Positions 1-8,722 of a stretch of DNA of 64,000 nt are shown one piece after another. The stretch covers positions 62,001 to 126,000 of the forward strand of contig NZ_BGNG01000007.1 in NCBI RefSeq assembly GCF_003203515.1, in the 5' to 3' direction. The DNA comes from Glaciecola sp. KUL10. Its GTDB lineage: Bacteria; Pseudomonadota; Gammaproteobacteria; Enterobacterales; Alteromonadaceae. Below the pieces are notes generated by a model. That model ran no database searches, had not been told where the DNA came from, and saw only the letters and a list, made by a program, of their open reading frames with translations. Made by a program: the position numbers and the translations under genes. The first letter of the stretch is position 1, and the number at the start of each line of letters is the position of its first letter.

Positions 1-2
1 CA

Positions 3-524
3 TATCAAGGTCTCAGAAATGACGACGCATTACGATTGACCCAAGCTTCTTCAATTAAATTACCTTATGAGTTGGTTAACCCAATTGCATACCTTGATCC
101 TGTCGCACCGCATTTGGCAGCACTAAAAGCTAAGCAAACCATTAGCATTGATACGGTAAATGAGGCTTACAACGCGATTTCAGAAAGGGCGCTCGATTTC
201 TTATTGGTTGAAGGCGCTGGGGGATGGCAATTACCCTTGGGGCAGGTGGTTAATAACGGTGAATTGACAGAAGAACAATGGTACATGCCAGATTTTGTCA
301 AAACGCATGATCTGCCGGTTATTTTGGTCGTCGGTATGAAGCTAGGCTGCTTGAATCACGCCTTACTATCGTATCAAGCGATCAATGCGTCGGGGTGTTC
401 GTGTATTGGTTGGATTGCGAATCAAATCGACCCAAACATGGATTATTATAAAGAAAACATAAATAGTCTTAAGGCGCTAATACCAAAACCAATGTTGGCG
501 GAAGTGTTATTCGAAGATCAATAA
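3..524 (+). CDS. bioD: dethiobiotin synthetase, 5'-truncated by the window edge
   Basis: ATP-dependent dethiobiotin synthetase of biotin biosynthesis (cytoplasm), which forms the ureido ring from diaminopelargonic acid and CO2. The frame is open from the first bases of the window, so the N-terminal P-loop part (roughly 50-60 residues) lies outside. What remains carries BioD hallmarks: a KLPYELVNP segment, an APHLAA motif and the VEGAGGW loop (Gly-rich, before the nucleotide site), followed by the PVILVVGMKLGCLNHALL strand-helix typical of the family. The end overlaps the convergent pepE gene by 7 bp. Family assignment is firm; the start cannot be judged here. Confidence 0.93.
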   Translation, partial: YQGLRNDDALRLTQASSIKLPYELVNPIAYLDPVAPHLAALKAKQTISIDTVNEAYNAISERALDFLLVEGAGGWQLPLGQVVNNGELTEEQWYMPDFVKTHDLPVILVVGMKLGCLNHALLSYQAINASGCSCIGWIANQIDPNMDYYKENINSLKALIPKPMLAEVLFEDQ

Positions 525-1228
525 TGAGTAAACAAATATTCACTTAGATCACTATTGACAGGTAGTTCGAGCTTTTGCTTTCCTTGAAAAACGTAGGCCT
601 CTAAATCACCAATTAGCTTTGCATTAAATCCATTTATCAAAATTGCTGAGCCTTCTTTTAGGCCGATGACAGGAGTTTGAGGGGACAAAATGCAAAACTC
701 TTGTATACGTTGGTCTCTTGTTTCACCATTGTGGTTTGGTGCTACATAGTCAGTATAATGCGGATTTAACTGCGCGTTAATTAGTGCTAAGCCATCGAAG
801 CTAAGTGGCTGTACGATTGGCATATCATTGGTTGTTTTAATAGAAAGCCCTGTGATATTACTGCCTGCGCTCCAACCAATGTACTTACAGCCTTGCGTGA
901 CCTTGGCTTTTAATAGCGGCATTAACTCTTTTTCCTGCAAATTACTTAACAGGTTAAAGGTGTTTCCGCCACCAACCAATACTGCCTTTGCTTCATTGAT
1001 GGCTGTTTTTGCGCAATCATATTCATGAAGCCCTTTTATGCCTAGTTCGGGGAGGGCGTCAGATACTTTTTGTGTGTAATCATCCCAAGACACACTTACG
1101 CCTGCATAAGGAATGAAGACTACATCCTTGATGTTGTCGAGCAGGTTGTATATTGCCGGCTTGGCTTCAAGTAAGTACGGGTTATTGTTTACTTTAGAAC
1201 TGCTAAGCAAAAGAGCATTGATTGACAT
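518..1228 (-). CDS. pepE: dipeptidase E (alpha-aspartyl dipeptidase, S51)
   Basis: Cytoplasmic peptidase E, which hydrolyses Asp-X dipeptides. The 236-residue length fits the S51 family (about 230). Visible marks are LLLSSS near the N-terminus, the glycine-rich VGGGNTF loop and the nucleophile elbow GWSAGSN with the catalytic Ser, followed by the conserved LNPHYTDY and GLKEGSAI segments. It converges on bioD with a 7-bp overlap. The 270 bp between its start and the next gene hold only promoters; I saw no cobalamin riboswitch there. Confidence 0.92.
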   Translation of the reverse strand: MSINALLLSSSKVNNNPYLLEAKPAIYNLLDNIKDVVFIPYAGVSVSWDDYTQKVSDALPELGIKGLHEYDCAKTAINEAKAVLVGGGNTFNLLSNLQEKELMPLLKAKVTQGCKYIGWSAGSNITGLSIKTTNDMPIVQPLSFDGLALINAQLNPHYTDYVAPNHNGETRDQRIQEFCILSPQTPVIGLKEGSAILINGFNAKLIGDLEAYVFQGKQKLELPVNSDLSEYLFTHY

Positions 1229-1497
1229 TATAAGCGCTACATCATTATTTTTTTAAAATGTTAGCACGAGAACTATGCTCTGATAAGCATCTATTTATAG
1301 AGGGGGTTAATACAGACGCGCTTATTACTTCTTTACTTTGTTTAATTTATATCAGGTGTATTCTAATGTCCTAGGCATTTATTTATCACGGATGTTCTGG
1401 CATTATTTCGATATCTAGACGTGCTTTGTCTTCGAATGATTTGATGTAAAACGTCAGTTTCTATTCACTACAATTAAAACAGAGGAAGTTCACCCCA

Positions 1498-1974
1498 GTG
1501 CTTGAAGATAAGAAAATCACGTCCGTACTATTTGTTTGCTTAGGCAATATCTGTCGTTCTCCGACTGCTGAAGGTGTTTTTGCTAAGAAAGCTATGGAAC
1601 AAGGCTTAAGGGTAAAGATTGATTCGGCCGGCACGGCGGGTTTTCATGAGGGGGCGGCGCCAGATAAGCGCTCTCAGCAGGCCGCAAATGCTAAGGGCTA
1701 TGACTTGAGCAAACTTGAGTGTCGTCGTGTAGTTGAGCGCGACTTTCAAGATTTTGATTTGATCATAGCCATGGACGATAGCAATATGAGAGATTTACTG
1801 AAAAAATGTCCCGAAGAATTACAGGACAAAGTCCGCCTATTTCTGACGTTTGTGGACACAGAGTTTAGCGAAGTCCCCGATCCATATTATGGTGGAAAAC
1901 GTGGGTTTGAACTGGTTTTAGACCTCATAGAAAAAGCCAGTGATGGCCTAATTTCATATATAAAAGCGACCTAA
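1498..1974 (+). CDS. low-molecular-weight protein-tyrosine phosphatase
   Basis: Cytoplasmic LMW-PTP (158 aa, normal length). The P-loop VCLGNICRSP near residues 13-22 gives the CX5R signature with nucleophile Cys and Arg, and the general-acid loop DPYYGG is near the C-terminus. A GTG start is chosen because GAGGAAG lies about 10 nt upstream. The stop is 3 nt from the putative TTG start of the btuC-like gene, so the two are probably co-transcribed. The substrate is unknown; the C-terminal acid loop is of the housekeeping type rather than clearly of the exopolysaccharide Wzb type. Confidence 0.93.
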   Translation: MLEDKKITSVLFVCLGNICRSPTAEGVFAKKAMEQGLRVKIDSAGTAGFHEGAAPDKRSQQAANAKGYDLSKLECRRVVERDFQDFDLIIAMDDSNMRDLLKKCPEELQDKVRLFLTFVDTEFSEVPDPYYGGKRGFELVLDLIEKASDGLISYIKAT

Positions 1975-1977
1975 GCA

Positions 1978-2964
1978 TTGCGCAAAATATACGTTCTGGC
2001 GCTTATCATTTTATTGGGAGCGTGTGTTTTATATTTATTTTTCCCTACGCCAATGTGGTGGCAAGATGATATCGAGCGATATATCGTTTTAAACATTAAG
2101 TTACCGGTCGTACTCACCGCAATACTGGTTGGGGCTGCAATATGTGTGAGTGCTGCTAGTTTACAAGTGCTATTGCGCAATCCATTGGCTGATCCTGGTC
2201 TCATTGGTATCTCAAGCGGCGCAAGTTTGGTTGCGGCATGTTTAATATTAATCGGTGGGTTACCTGTTATTTCTGAATGGCTAGTTGGATACTCTACTAC
2301 TCTTTCGGGTGTTCTTCAGACCTATATATTGGCATTTGCATGTTTTCTTGGCGCTATATTGAGTGCGTTTTTAATCATGAAATTAGCTAAGCGTATGATG
2401 AATACTCAAAGTGCGGTTATATTAATGGGAATCGGCATTTCAACGATTGCGGGTGCAATTATTGGCTGGCTTTATCTTATTGCGCCGCCTTCTTCAATTA
2501 AATCACTTACCTTTTGGTTGATGGGGAGTTTGCACAATACCGATATGAAAATGTTGATGCTTGTAAGTCCTGTTTTTACTATCGGCGGCGCTTATCTTTT
2601 GCACTCAGCTAAATATTTAAATTTACTATATTTGGATGCAAACTCGGCCCGGTTAAATGGTTTAGATGTCGAAAGGTTTGAGCGTAGAATACTCGTAATT
2701 TCAGCAATGCTTGTTGGGCTCAGTGTTTCTATTGCGGGTAGCATTGCGTTCTTAGGTTTGCTGGTACCGCATTTTGTGAGGGCTGTTATTGGTCACGATA
2801 ATCGCCATGTGTTAGTTCTATCGTCTATTGTAGGTGCAACGTTTTTGATCATGACTGCACTGTTTAACGAGCTATTGTTTGTCAATCTCGTCCCCCTATC
2901 GATGATAACGGCATCGATAGGGGGCCCCTTATTTATCTTTGCGCTTTTAAAACAAAGGCATTAG
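1978..2964 (+). CDS. btuC: FecCD-type ABC permease, probable vitamin B12 importer BtuC
   Basis: Inner-membrane permease of the FecCD/BtuC family, 328 aa with about ten hydrophobic segments. Diagnostic stretches are LLRNPLADPGLIGISSGASL (residues about 66-85, the BtuC-like version of this loop), GLLVPHFVR and the C-terminal SIGGPLF. The start is a TTG 3 nt after the phosphatase stop with no strong Shine-Dalgarno, which suggests translational coupling. The cognate ATPase gene lies 3.4 kb downstream beyond glpK and glpD. The B12 substrate is inferred from sequence resemblance and from that ATPase; a siderophore substrate cannot be excluded. No periplasmic binding protein gene is in the window. 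A 13-bp perfect hairpin is embedded near the 3' end. Confidence 0.85.
   Translation: MRKIYVLALIILLGACVLYLFFPTPMWWQDDIERYIVLNIKLPVVLTAILVGAAICVSAASLQVLLRNPLADPGLIGISSGASLVAACLILIGGLPVISEWLVGYSTTLSGVLQTYILAFACFLGAILSAFLIMKLAKRMMNTQSAVILMGIGISTIAGAIIGWLYLIAPPSSIKSLTFWLMGSLHNTDMKMLMLVSPVFTIGGAYLLHSAKYLNLLYLDANSARLNGLDVERFERRILVISAMLVGLSVSIAGSIAFLGLLVPHFVRAVIGHDNRHVLVLSSIVGATFLIMTALFNELLFVNLVPLSMITASIGGPLFIFALLKQRH
2892..2924. repeat. perfect 13-bp inverted repeat inside btuC coding region
   Basis: Arms CCCCCTATCGATG and CATCGATAGGGGG enclose a 7-nt loop. It lies about 40 bp before the btuC stop, in codons for the conserved PLSMITASIGG segment, and is followed by a short pyrimidine-rich stretch rather than a run of T. 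It may form a stable mRNA hairpin. Confidence 0.8.
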
Positions 2965-2997
2965 CAACGTGCAGAAGTAACAGTCCACCTAAAGATT

Positions 2998-4488
2998 TTA
3001 TTCACTGAATGCTAATGTTGCGGATACTGCCTTTTGCCACTTGTTCAATAATATTCTGCGGATATCAGCATTAATACTAGGCGTAAAGGTGCGTTCAATA
3101 TGTTTGCTTTCTTTTATTTGAGCCAAGTCTTTATATAGGCCTAACTGCAAACCGGCTAAGTAAGCTGCGCCAATTGCGGTCGTTTCCATGTTGGTTGGTC
3201 TTTCGATATTGACTTGTAGGATGTCTGAGAGGAACTGACACAGCCAATCATTAGCAACCATTCCACCATCTACCAGTACTTTTCCTGATTCTACCCCATC
3301 AGCAGCCATCGCTTGTTGAAGATCAAATGTTTGATAGCATACTGCTTCCAATGCAGCTCTTGCAAAGTGAGCTGAAGAGGTGCCTCGAGTCATCCCAAAT
3401 AGAGAAGCGCGGGCATTGGGCTGCCAATGTGGCGCACCTAATCCAGCAAAACCTGGAACTAAAAATACCCCATGGTCATAGTCGAGTGATTCAGCAAGCG
3501 TTTGGCTTTGTTTGGCATCTTGAATCACTTTGATGCCATCTCGGAGCCATTGCACGTTTGCACCCGCTGTAAAAATAGAGCCCTCTAGTGCATAGTATGT
3601 TTTGCCATTGACTTGGTATCCAATGGTGGTAAGTAGTTGATGTGTAGATTGAAGTGCAGACTCTCCCGTATTTAACAACGCAAAGCATCCAGTGCCATAG
3701 GTGCTTTTTAAATCGCCTTGTTCAAAACAACATTGCCCAAACAAAGCTGCTTGTTGATCACCAGCTACGCCTGAAATTGGCAAAGCCTGCCCAATAACCT
3801 TTTCACTAGTAACACCAAAATCATCCGAACATTGTTTGACTTCTGGGAGCATAGATTCAGGTATATCGAATAGACTTAGTAAATCTTTATCCCATTGAAG
3901 GGTATGTATATTAAACAAGTTAGTTCTAGATGCATTTGTCACATCGGTAAAGTGTGATTGACCTTCTGTCAAACGCCAAATAAGAAAGCTATCAACTGTG
4001 CCAAATGCAAGATTACCGGCATTAGCCTCGTCTCGAGCTCCCGCAACATTGTCCAGTATCCATTTGACCTTACTTGCCGAAAAGTAGGGGTCTAACAAGA
4101 GGCCTGTTTTAGCTCTCACCATATCTAGCTGGTCGGCAATACTGCTACAAAATTCAGACGTTCTTCTATCTTGCCAAACGATAGCATTATAAACCGGCTT
4201 ACCTGTTTTTTTATTCCACACTAGGGTGGTTTCACGCTGATTTGTGATGCCAATACCTTTAACGGTATAACCTTTATCCTTTGCGCTACTAAGTGCGCTT
4301 TTGCAGGTTTCAAGCGTCGTACTCCAGATCTCTTCCGGATCGTGTTCGACCCAACCATTATCTGGGTAATGTTGCTCAAATTCTAACTGACTACTTGCGA
4401 TTTTCTCACCGACAAGCGAGAACACAATCGCTCTCGTAGATGTTGTGCCTTGGTCAATAGAAAGAATGGCATTTTGTGAATCCTGCAT
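2998..4488 (-). CDS. glpK: glycerol kinase
   Basis: Glycerol kinase (FGGY family), which phosphorylates glycerol to sn-glycerol 3-phosphate in the cytoplasm. The 496-residue length is standard. Marks include the N-terminal [14 protein letters not shown] phosphate loop, [16 protein letters not shown], a [13 protein letters not shown] segment, STYGTGCF, and the C-terminal [11 protein letters not shown] adenosine-site motif. AGGT lies upstream of the ATG. It is divergent from glpD across a 243-bp AT-rich spacer, so both can be induced together; no operator could be named there. It converges with btuC. Confidence 0.97.
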   Translation of the reverse strand: MQDSQNAILSIDQGTTSTRAIVFSLVGEKIASSQLEFEQHYPDNGWVEHDPEEIWSTTLETCKSALSSAKDKGYTVKGIGITNQRETTLVWNKKTGKPVYNAIVWQDRRTSEFCSSIADQLDMVRAKTGLLLDPYFSASKVKWILDNVAGARDEANAGNLAFGTVDSFLIWRLTEGQSHFTDVTNASRTNLFNIHTLQWDKDLLSLFDIPESMLPEVKQCSDDFGVTSEKVIGQALPISGVAGDQQAALFGQCCFEQGDLKSTYGTGCFALLNTGESALQSTHQLLTTIGYQVNGKTYYALEGSIFTAGANVQWLRDGIKVIQDAKQSQTLAESLDYDHGVFLVPGFAGLGAPHWQPNARASLFGMTRGTSSAHFARAALEAVCYQTFDLQQAMAADGVESGKVLVDGGMVANDWLCQFLSDILQVNIERPTNMETTAIGAAYLAGLQLGLYKDLAQIKESKHIERTFTPSINADIRRILLNKWQKAVSATLAFSE

Positions 4489-4731
4489 GAAACATTACCT
4501 TTTATTTTAGTCGCAATTGCATTTGCAATCATCATAACGTGATGGTTTCTTAATGTTAATTTAGTGTAAAAAACGATGAAGATCTAGACTAACAAATAAT
4601 CTTGCGTCTTGTATTAATCATATATATCATATTTTAGCATATTCTTACTATTTAATTTAGACTAGAAAACGTTCCGTTATCGTATCCAATTCACTCGGAT
4701 CTGATAAAAAACAAACGATGAAAAGGCCATT

Positions 4732-6336
4732 ATGATTTTACGAGAAACGAATATTAGCAAGCTTGCGAACCAAGAATTCGACGTGTTGATTTTGGGTGCA
4801 GGAATTAACGGCGCAGTTGCCGCTGCATCACTATCTCGCAAAGGAGCAAAAGTAGCGCTAATTGATAAGGGTGATTTCGCTGGCCATACTTCAAGTAACT
4901 CATCAAACCTAGCGTGGGGTGGGATTAAATATTTAGAAAACCACGAATATTTTTTGGTTAATAAACTCTGTAAGAGTCGCAACCACCTTATGCGGAGTTA
5001 TCCATCAACGGTACGAGAAATTAGGTTTTTAACAACACTTCAAAAAGGCTTTAGGTTTCCCGCTTGGTTTGTTTATGCTGGCACTGTTTTGTACTGGCTA
5101 ATGGGACGATTCTTTACTCAACGCCCTAACTTTCTATCATCTAACGAAATCAAAGCCTTAGAGCCTGCAATCGATGTCTCGAATGCTCAGGGGGGCTTTG
5201 AGTATTCGGATGCTTTTTTACATGATAATGACGCACGATTTGTTTATAACTTCATCCGCTCATCGATGGACAATGGAGCTATCGTAGCTAATTATGTGAG
5301 TGGTGAGGATAGTGAGTTTAAAAACGGAGCGTGGACAACAAAAGCCAAAGATCAAGAAACTGGCAGTACGTTTACAATTAAGTCTAAGGCAATCATAAAT
5401 GCCTGTGGACCGATGGTGGATAAATATAATAGCACGGTTGAACAAACAACAGAGCACAACCATCTATTTTCTAAAGGTGTTCACCTCATCGTAGATAAGC
5501 TTACAAAAGTTGACAAGGTACTCGCGTTTTTTGCGTCAGATGGCAGGCTTTTCTTTGTTATTCCGATGGGCCAAAAGACGTGTATCGGCACCACTGATAA
5601 TCAAGTAGAAAATCCGATAACAGACGTGACCGAAGACGACAGAGATTTTATCTTAAACAATGCCAATGCATTACTCGACTTGGATAAACCATTGACCAGA
5701 GACGATATTATCTCTGAACGTTGGGGGGTGAGACCACTAGCGATAAAAGGTGGTAAAGGAAAAGCCGATTGGGTTCAACTTTCAAGAAAGCATGCAATCG
5801 ATGTTAATAAAGAACAAAAATACATCAGCATTTTTGGTGGCAAGCTCACTGATTGTATAAACGTGGGTGAAGAAGTCGCACAGATAGCACAGGATGTTGG
5901 TATTGAACTTAAGCAAGCTGAATCCATTTGGTACGGGGAATCGGCTGCAAGTATTAAACGAGAATTTGAGTACCGCGCTAAGTTGATTGATTTAGACTCG
6001 ATGACGCCTAGCTATTCTTCTGAAAAATTGACAACCAGATTGTGGCGTCGTTATGACATACATGCTCTGCAAATTTTGGACGAAATTCAAAGGGATCCAA
6101 CGCAAGCTGAACAATTAATGGAAAATGCCGAATATATCAGAGCTGAGCTGCACTATGCTGCTCGCCGTGAAATGATCACTCGACTAGAAGACTTTTTGAG
6201 ACGCCGTTCAAAAATTGAGATGGTGTTGCGCAAAAAAGATATTGTGTCAACCGCAGGTATTGATGAAGCTTGTGATATTCTATTTGGTGATAAAGCTGCT
6301 CAGAAAAAACAAGAATATATTGATAATATACAGTAA
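4732..6336 (+). CDS. glpD: aerobic glycerol-3-phosphate dehydrogenase (FAD)
   Basis: Membrane-associated flavoprotein that oxidises glycerol 3-phosphate to dihydroxyacetone phosphate and feeds quinones. The 534 residues include an N-terminal FAD dinucleotide motif (ILGAGINGAVAAASLSRKG, about 21-39), the conserved TSSNSSNLAWGGIKYLE segment, GRLFFVIPMG, a GTTD strand and the late GGKLTD motif, then the C-terminal DAO_C-type domain. AAAAGG precedes the ATG. It partners glpK, transcribed divergently. Both sit between the two parts of the B12-type transporter. Confidence 0.95.
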   Translation: MILRETNISKLANQEFDVLILGAGINGAVAAASLSRKGAKVALIDKGDFAGHTSSNSSNLAWGGIKYLENHEYFLVNKLCKSRNHLMRSYPSTVREIRFLTTLQKGFRFPAWFVYAGTVLYWLMGRFFTQRPNFLSSNEIKALEPAIDVSNAQGGFEYSDAFLHDNDARFVYNFIRSSMDNGAIVANYVSGEDSEFKNGAWTTKAKDQETGSTFTIKSKAIINACGPMVDKYNSTVEQTTEHNHLFSKGVHLIVDKLTKVDKVLAFFASDGRLFFVIPMGQKTCIGTTDNQVENPITDVTEDDRDFILNNANALLDLDKPLTRDDIISERWGVRPLAIKGGKGKADWVQLSRKHAIDVNKEQKYISIFGGKLTDCINVGEEVAQIAQDVGIELKQAESIWYGESAASIKREFEYRAKLIDLDSMTPSYSSEKLTTRLWRRYDIHALQILDEIQRDPTQAEQLMENAEYIRAELHYAARREMITRLEDFLRRRSKIEMVLRKKDIVSTAGIDEACDILFGDKAAQKKQEYIDNIQ

Positions 6337-6412
6337 TCATCTTTAGGGATATTTTGAACTTCGCTGAGTTTAATTGACTCTTCAATCGCATTAAATTAGG
6401 ACAGGCTAACGT

Positions 6413-7174
6413 ATGCTTCAGTGTCAACAAATCGAAATTGAAGCTCGCTTATCTATTAATCAGATTGCGCTTGAAAGGGGGCAGTGTTGGCATCTTCTTG
6501 GCCCCAATGGCGCAGGTAAAACATCGTTTTTGAGTTTAGTTGCTGGCTTATTAACTCAAGACACAGGTGTATTGACGTTTGAATCAAAACCATTTGAAAA
6601 CTTGAGCTTGATAGAGCTTGCGCAAAGGCGCTGCCTGCTCGAACAGTCTTATCTATGCCCTTTTTCAATAACGGTTGAGGAGTTATTATCGTTCTATAAG
6701 CCTACAGGCACCAATATTCAACCTTCTTCTGTCAGCATTCCTCAATTATTGGAAGATGCGCTTGGGATAACCCCCTTCTTGAAAAAACAAATTGAACATC
6801 TATCGGGTGGCGAAAAGCAACGGGTTCAAATTACACGTTGCTTATTGCAGGTGTGGTCAAGCATTTTGAAGGGCAATGCGCTTATTCTATTAGACGAACC
6901 TATCGCATCCTTAGATTTAAAATACCAAGTAAGTTTGATGAATTTATGTTCGGATTTAACTGCGATGGGCAACCTAGTAGTCCTATCATGTCACGACCTT
7001 AATATTAGCGCTAGATATGCAAGTCATATTGCTTTATTCAAAGAACGTCGATTAGTCGATGCGGGCCAAAACTCAAGCGTGTTAACGATTGATGCTATTC
7101 AAAAAGTATTTGATCAAAAGGTCACATGTACAGAGGTCACATCTAATAGCCAAAAAGTCTTTACAAGCGCTTAA
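6413..7174 (+). CDS. btuD: ABC transporter ATPase, probable BtuD
   Basis: ATP-binding subunit for a B12/iron-chelate importer, 253 aa. Walker A GPNGAGKTS lies near residues 30-38, the signature LSGGEKQRV near 130, Walker B ILLDEP near 160 and the switch His in SCHDLN. The sequence lacks extra domains, like BtuD. It lies downstream of glpD on the same strand but is the natural partner of the permease at 1978, separated from it by glpK/glpD. The 76-bp gap after glpD means it could be read from the glpD promoter or its own. Confidence 0.82.
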   Translation: MLQCQQIEIEARLSINQIALERGQCWHLLGPNGAGKTSFLSLVAGLLTQDTGVLTFESKPFENLSLIELAQRRCLLEQSYLCPFSITVEELLSFYKPTGTNIQPSSVSIPQLLEDALGITPFLKKQIEHLSGGEKQRVQITRCLLQVWSSILKGNALILLDEPIASLDLKYQVSLMNLCSDLTAMGNLVVLSCHDLNISARYASHIALFKERRLVDAGQNSSVLTIDAIQKVFDQKVTCTEVTSNSQKVFTSA

Positions 7175-7301
7175 ACCCTAGCGAGACAATATGTTATTGT
7201 ATGAGTTGCTTGAGGTATTTTCAGGTGCCTGTGATATCAAAATATTCAAGCTCAAGCAAAGGAAAACACTACACATACACAACATAGATTAAGGAACAAA
7301 A

Positions 7302-8654
7302 GTGAGTCAATGGACAATCGATAGTTGGAGACAAAAACCAATTCTTCAACAACCTACTTATGGTGATAAAGCACAACTAGAAGCAGTTGAAGAGAAACTC
7401 GCAAGTTATCCACCATTAGTTTTTGCGGAGGAGACACGCCAATTATATAAGCAACTGGGTGATGTTTCTTTAGGCAAGGGTTTTTTGCTACAAGGTGGTG
7501 ATTGCGCTGAGTCTTTTGATGAGTTTAACGCTCCGAAAATCAGAGATACATTCAAAGTTATTTTGCAAATGGCGATCGTATTGACCTTTGCAGGCCGATG
7601 CCCAGTTACTAAAGTGGCGCGTATGGCGGGGCAGTATGCAAAGCCTCGCTCGGGTGATTTTGAAACGATAGATGGTGTGTCTTTGCCAAGTTACCGTGGT
7701 GATATTATCAACAGCTTTGAGTTTACTGAATCAGCGCGCATGCCTGATCCAAATCGTATGCTGGATGCCTATCACCGCAGTGCGTCAACGCTGAACTTAC
7801 TGCGGGCATTTGCACAAGGCGGCTTAGCTGACTTGCATCAAGTCAACCGTTGGAATATGGCCTTTTTGGAAAATAACCCACTCAAAGAGCGCTACCAAGA
7901 TATTGCAAATCGGATAGAAGATACTTTGGCGTTTATGAATGTAATCGGAGTAAATAGTGAGAATACATCGTCACTGCACGAAACTTCGCTGTTCACGTCT
8001 CATGAAGCGTTGCTTCTGAATTACGAGCAGGCATTAACACGTATCGATACATTGACAGGTAAGCCATACAATTGTTCTGCCCATATGCTTTGGATTGGTG
8101 AGAGAACAAGACAGCTTGACCATGCCCATGTAGAGTTTTTCAGTGGTATCAATAACCCAATCGGCGTGAAAGTAGGCCCAAGCATGCAAGAGGATGAGTT
8201 GATTCGTTTAATTGATGCGCTAAACCCAACTAACACGCCTGGTCGCTTGACTTTGATTACTCGAATGGGGGCAAATACGCTAGCTGATAATTTGCCTCGC
8301 TTGCTTAAGCGAGTCAAAGATGAAGGGAGGCATGTAGTTTGGAGCTCCGATCCGATGCATGGCAATACCTTTAAAGCGTCAAGCGGATTTAAAACACGAA
8401 ACTTTGATGCTATTTTAAGTGAAATTAGACAGTTTTTTGAGGCGCATGCTTCGGAAGGAACACACGCAGGTGGTATTCACTTAGAAATGACGGGGCAACA
8501 TGTGACTGAGTGTACAGGAGGTGCTTATCAGATTAGCGATGATGACCTTGCTCAAGCTTATCAGACTCAATGTGACCCTCGACTAAATGCTGATCAAGTA
8601 CTAGAAATGGCGTTTTTAGTTGCTGATCATTTGAAAGTTAGTCAAACTAACTAG
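7302..8654 (+). CDS. 3-deoxy-7-phosphoheptulonate synthase, class II
   Basis: First enzyme of the shikimate pathway: condenses phosphoenolpyruvate and erythrose 4-phosphate to DAHP (cytoplasm). The 450 residues match the class II (plant/Mycobacterium-type) family, not the AroFGH class I type. Seen are the N-terminal WTIDSWR motif, [11 protein letters not shown] (metal Cys), [39 protein letters not shown] and [14 protein letters not shown] start is preceded by AAGGAAC. A hairpin follows the stop. Single-gene unit. Confidence 0.96.
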   Translation: MSQWTIDSWRQKPILQQPTYGDKAQLEAVEEKLASYPPLVFAEETRQLYKQLGDVSLGKGFLLQGGDCAESFDEFNAPKIRDTFKVILQMAIVLTFAGRCPVTKVARMAGQYAKPRSGDFETIDGVSLPSYRGDIINSFEFTESARMPDPNRMLDAYHRSASTLNLLRAFAQGGLADLHQVNRWNMAFLENNPLKERYQDIANRIEDTLAFMNVIGVNSENTSSLHETSLFTSHEALLLNYEQALTRIDTLTGKPYNCSAHMLWIGERTRQLDHAHVEFFSGINNPIGVKVGPSMQEDELIRLIDALNPTNTPGRLTLITRMGANTLADNLPRLLKRVKDEGRHVVWSSDPMHGNTFKASSGFKTRNFDAILSEIRQFFEAHASEGTHAGGIHLEMTGQHVTECTGGAYQISDDDLAQAYQTQCDPRLNADQVLEMAFLVADHLKVSQTN

Positions 8655-8663
8655 TAGATAAAA

Positions 8664-8686
8664 TGTGCTTCGATTATCGAAGCACA
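8664..8686. terminator. 11-bp inverted repeat after DAHP synthase
   Basis: TGTGCTTCGAT and ATCGAAGCACA form a perfect stem 10 bp after the stop. No T-run follows on the + strand, while TTTT follows when read on the minus strand, so it may stabilise the 3' end rather than act as a classical terminator. Confidence 0.45.
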
Positions 8687-8722
8687 AGACCCGCATAATT
8701 AGAATAATGGAAACGGAATTTC

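Noticed and set aside
1229-1497. Possible cobalamin riboswitch upstream of the B12-type permease operon
   Set aside because: I looked for the B12-box and the long structured leader but found only AT-rich promoter-like sequence in 269 bp.
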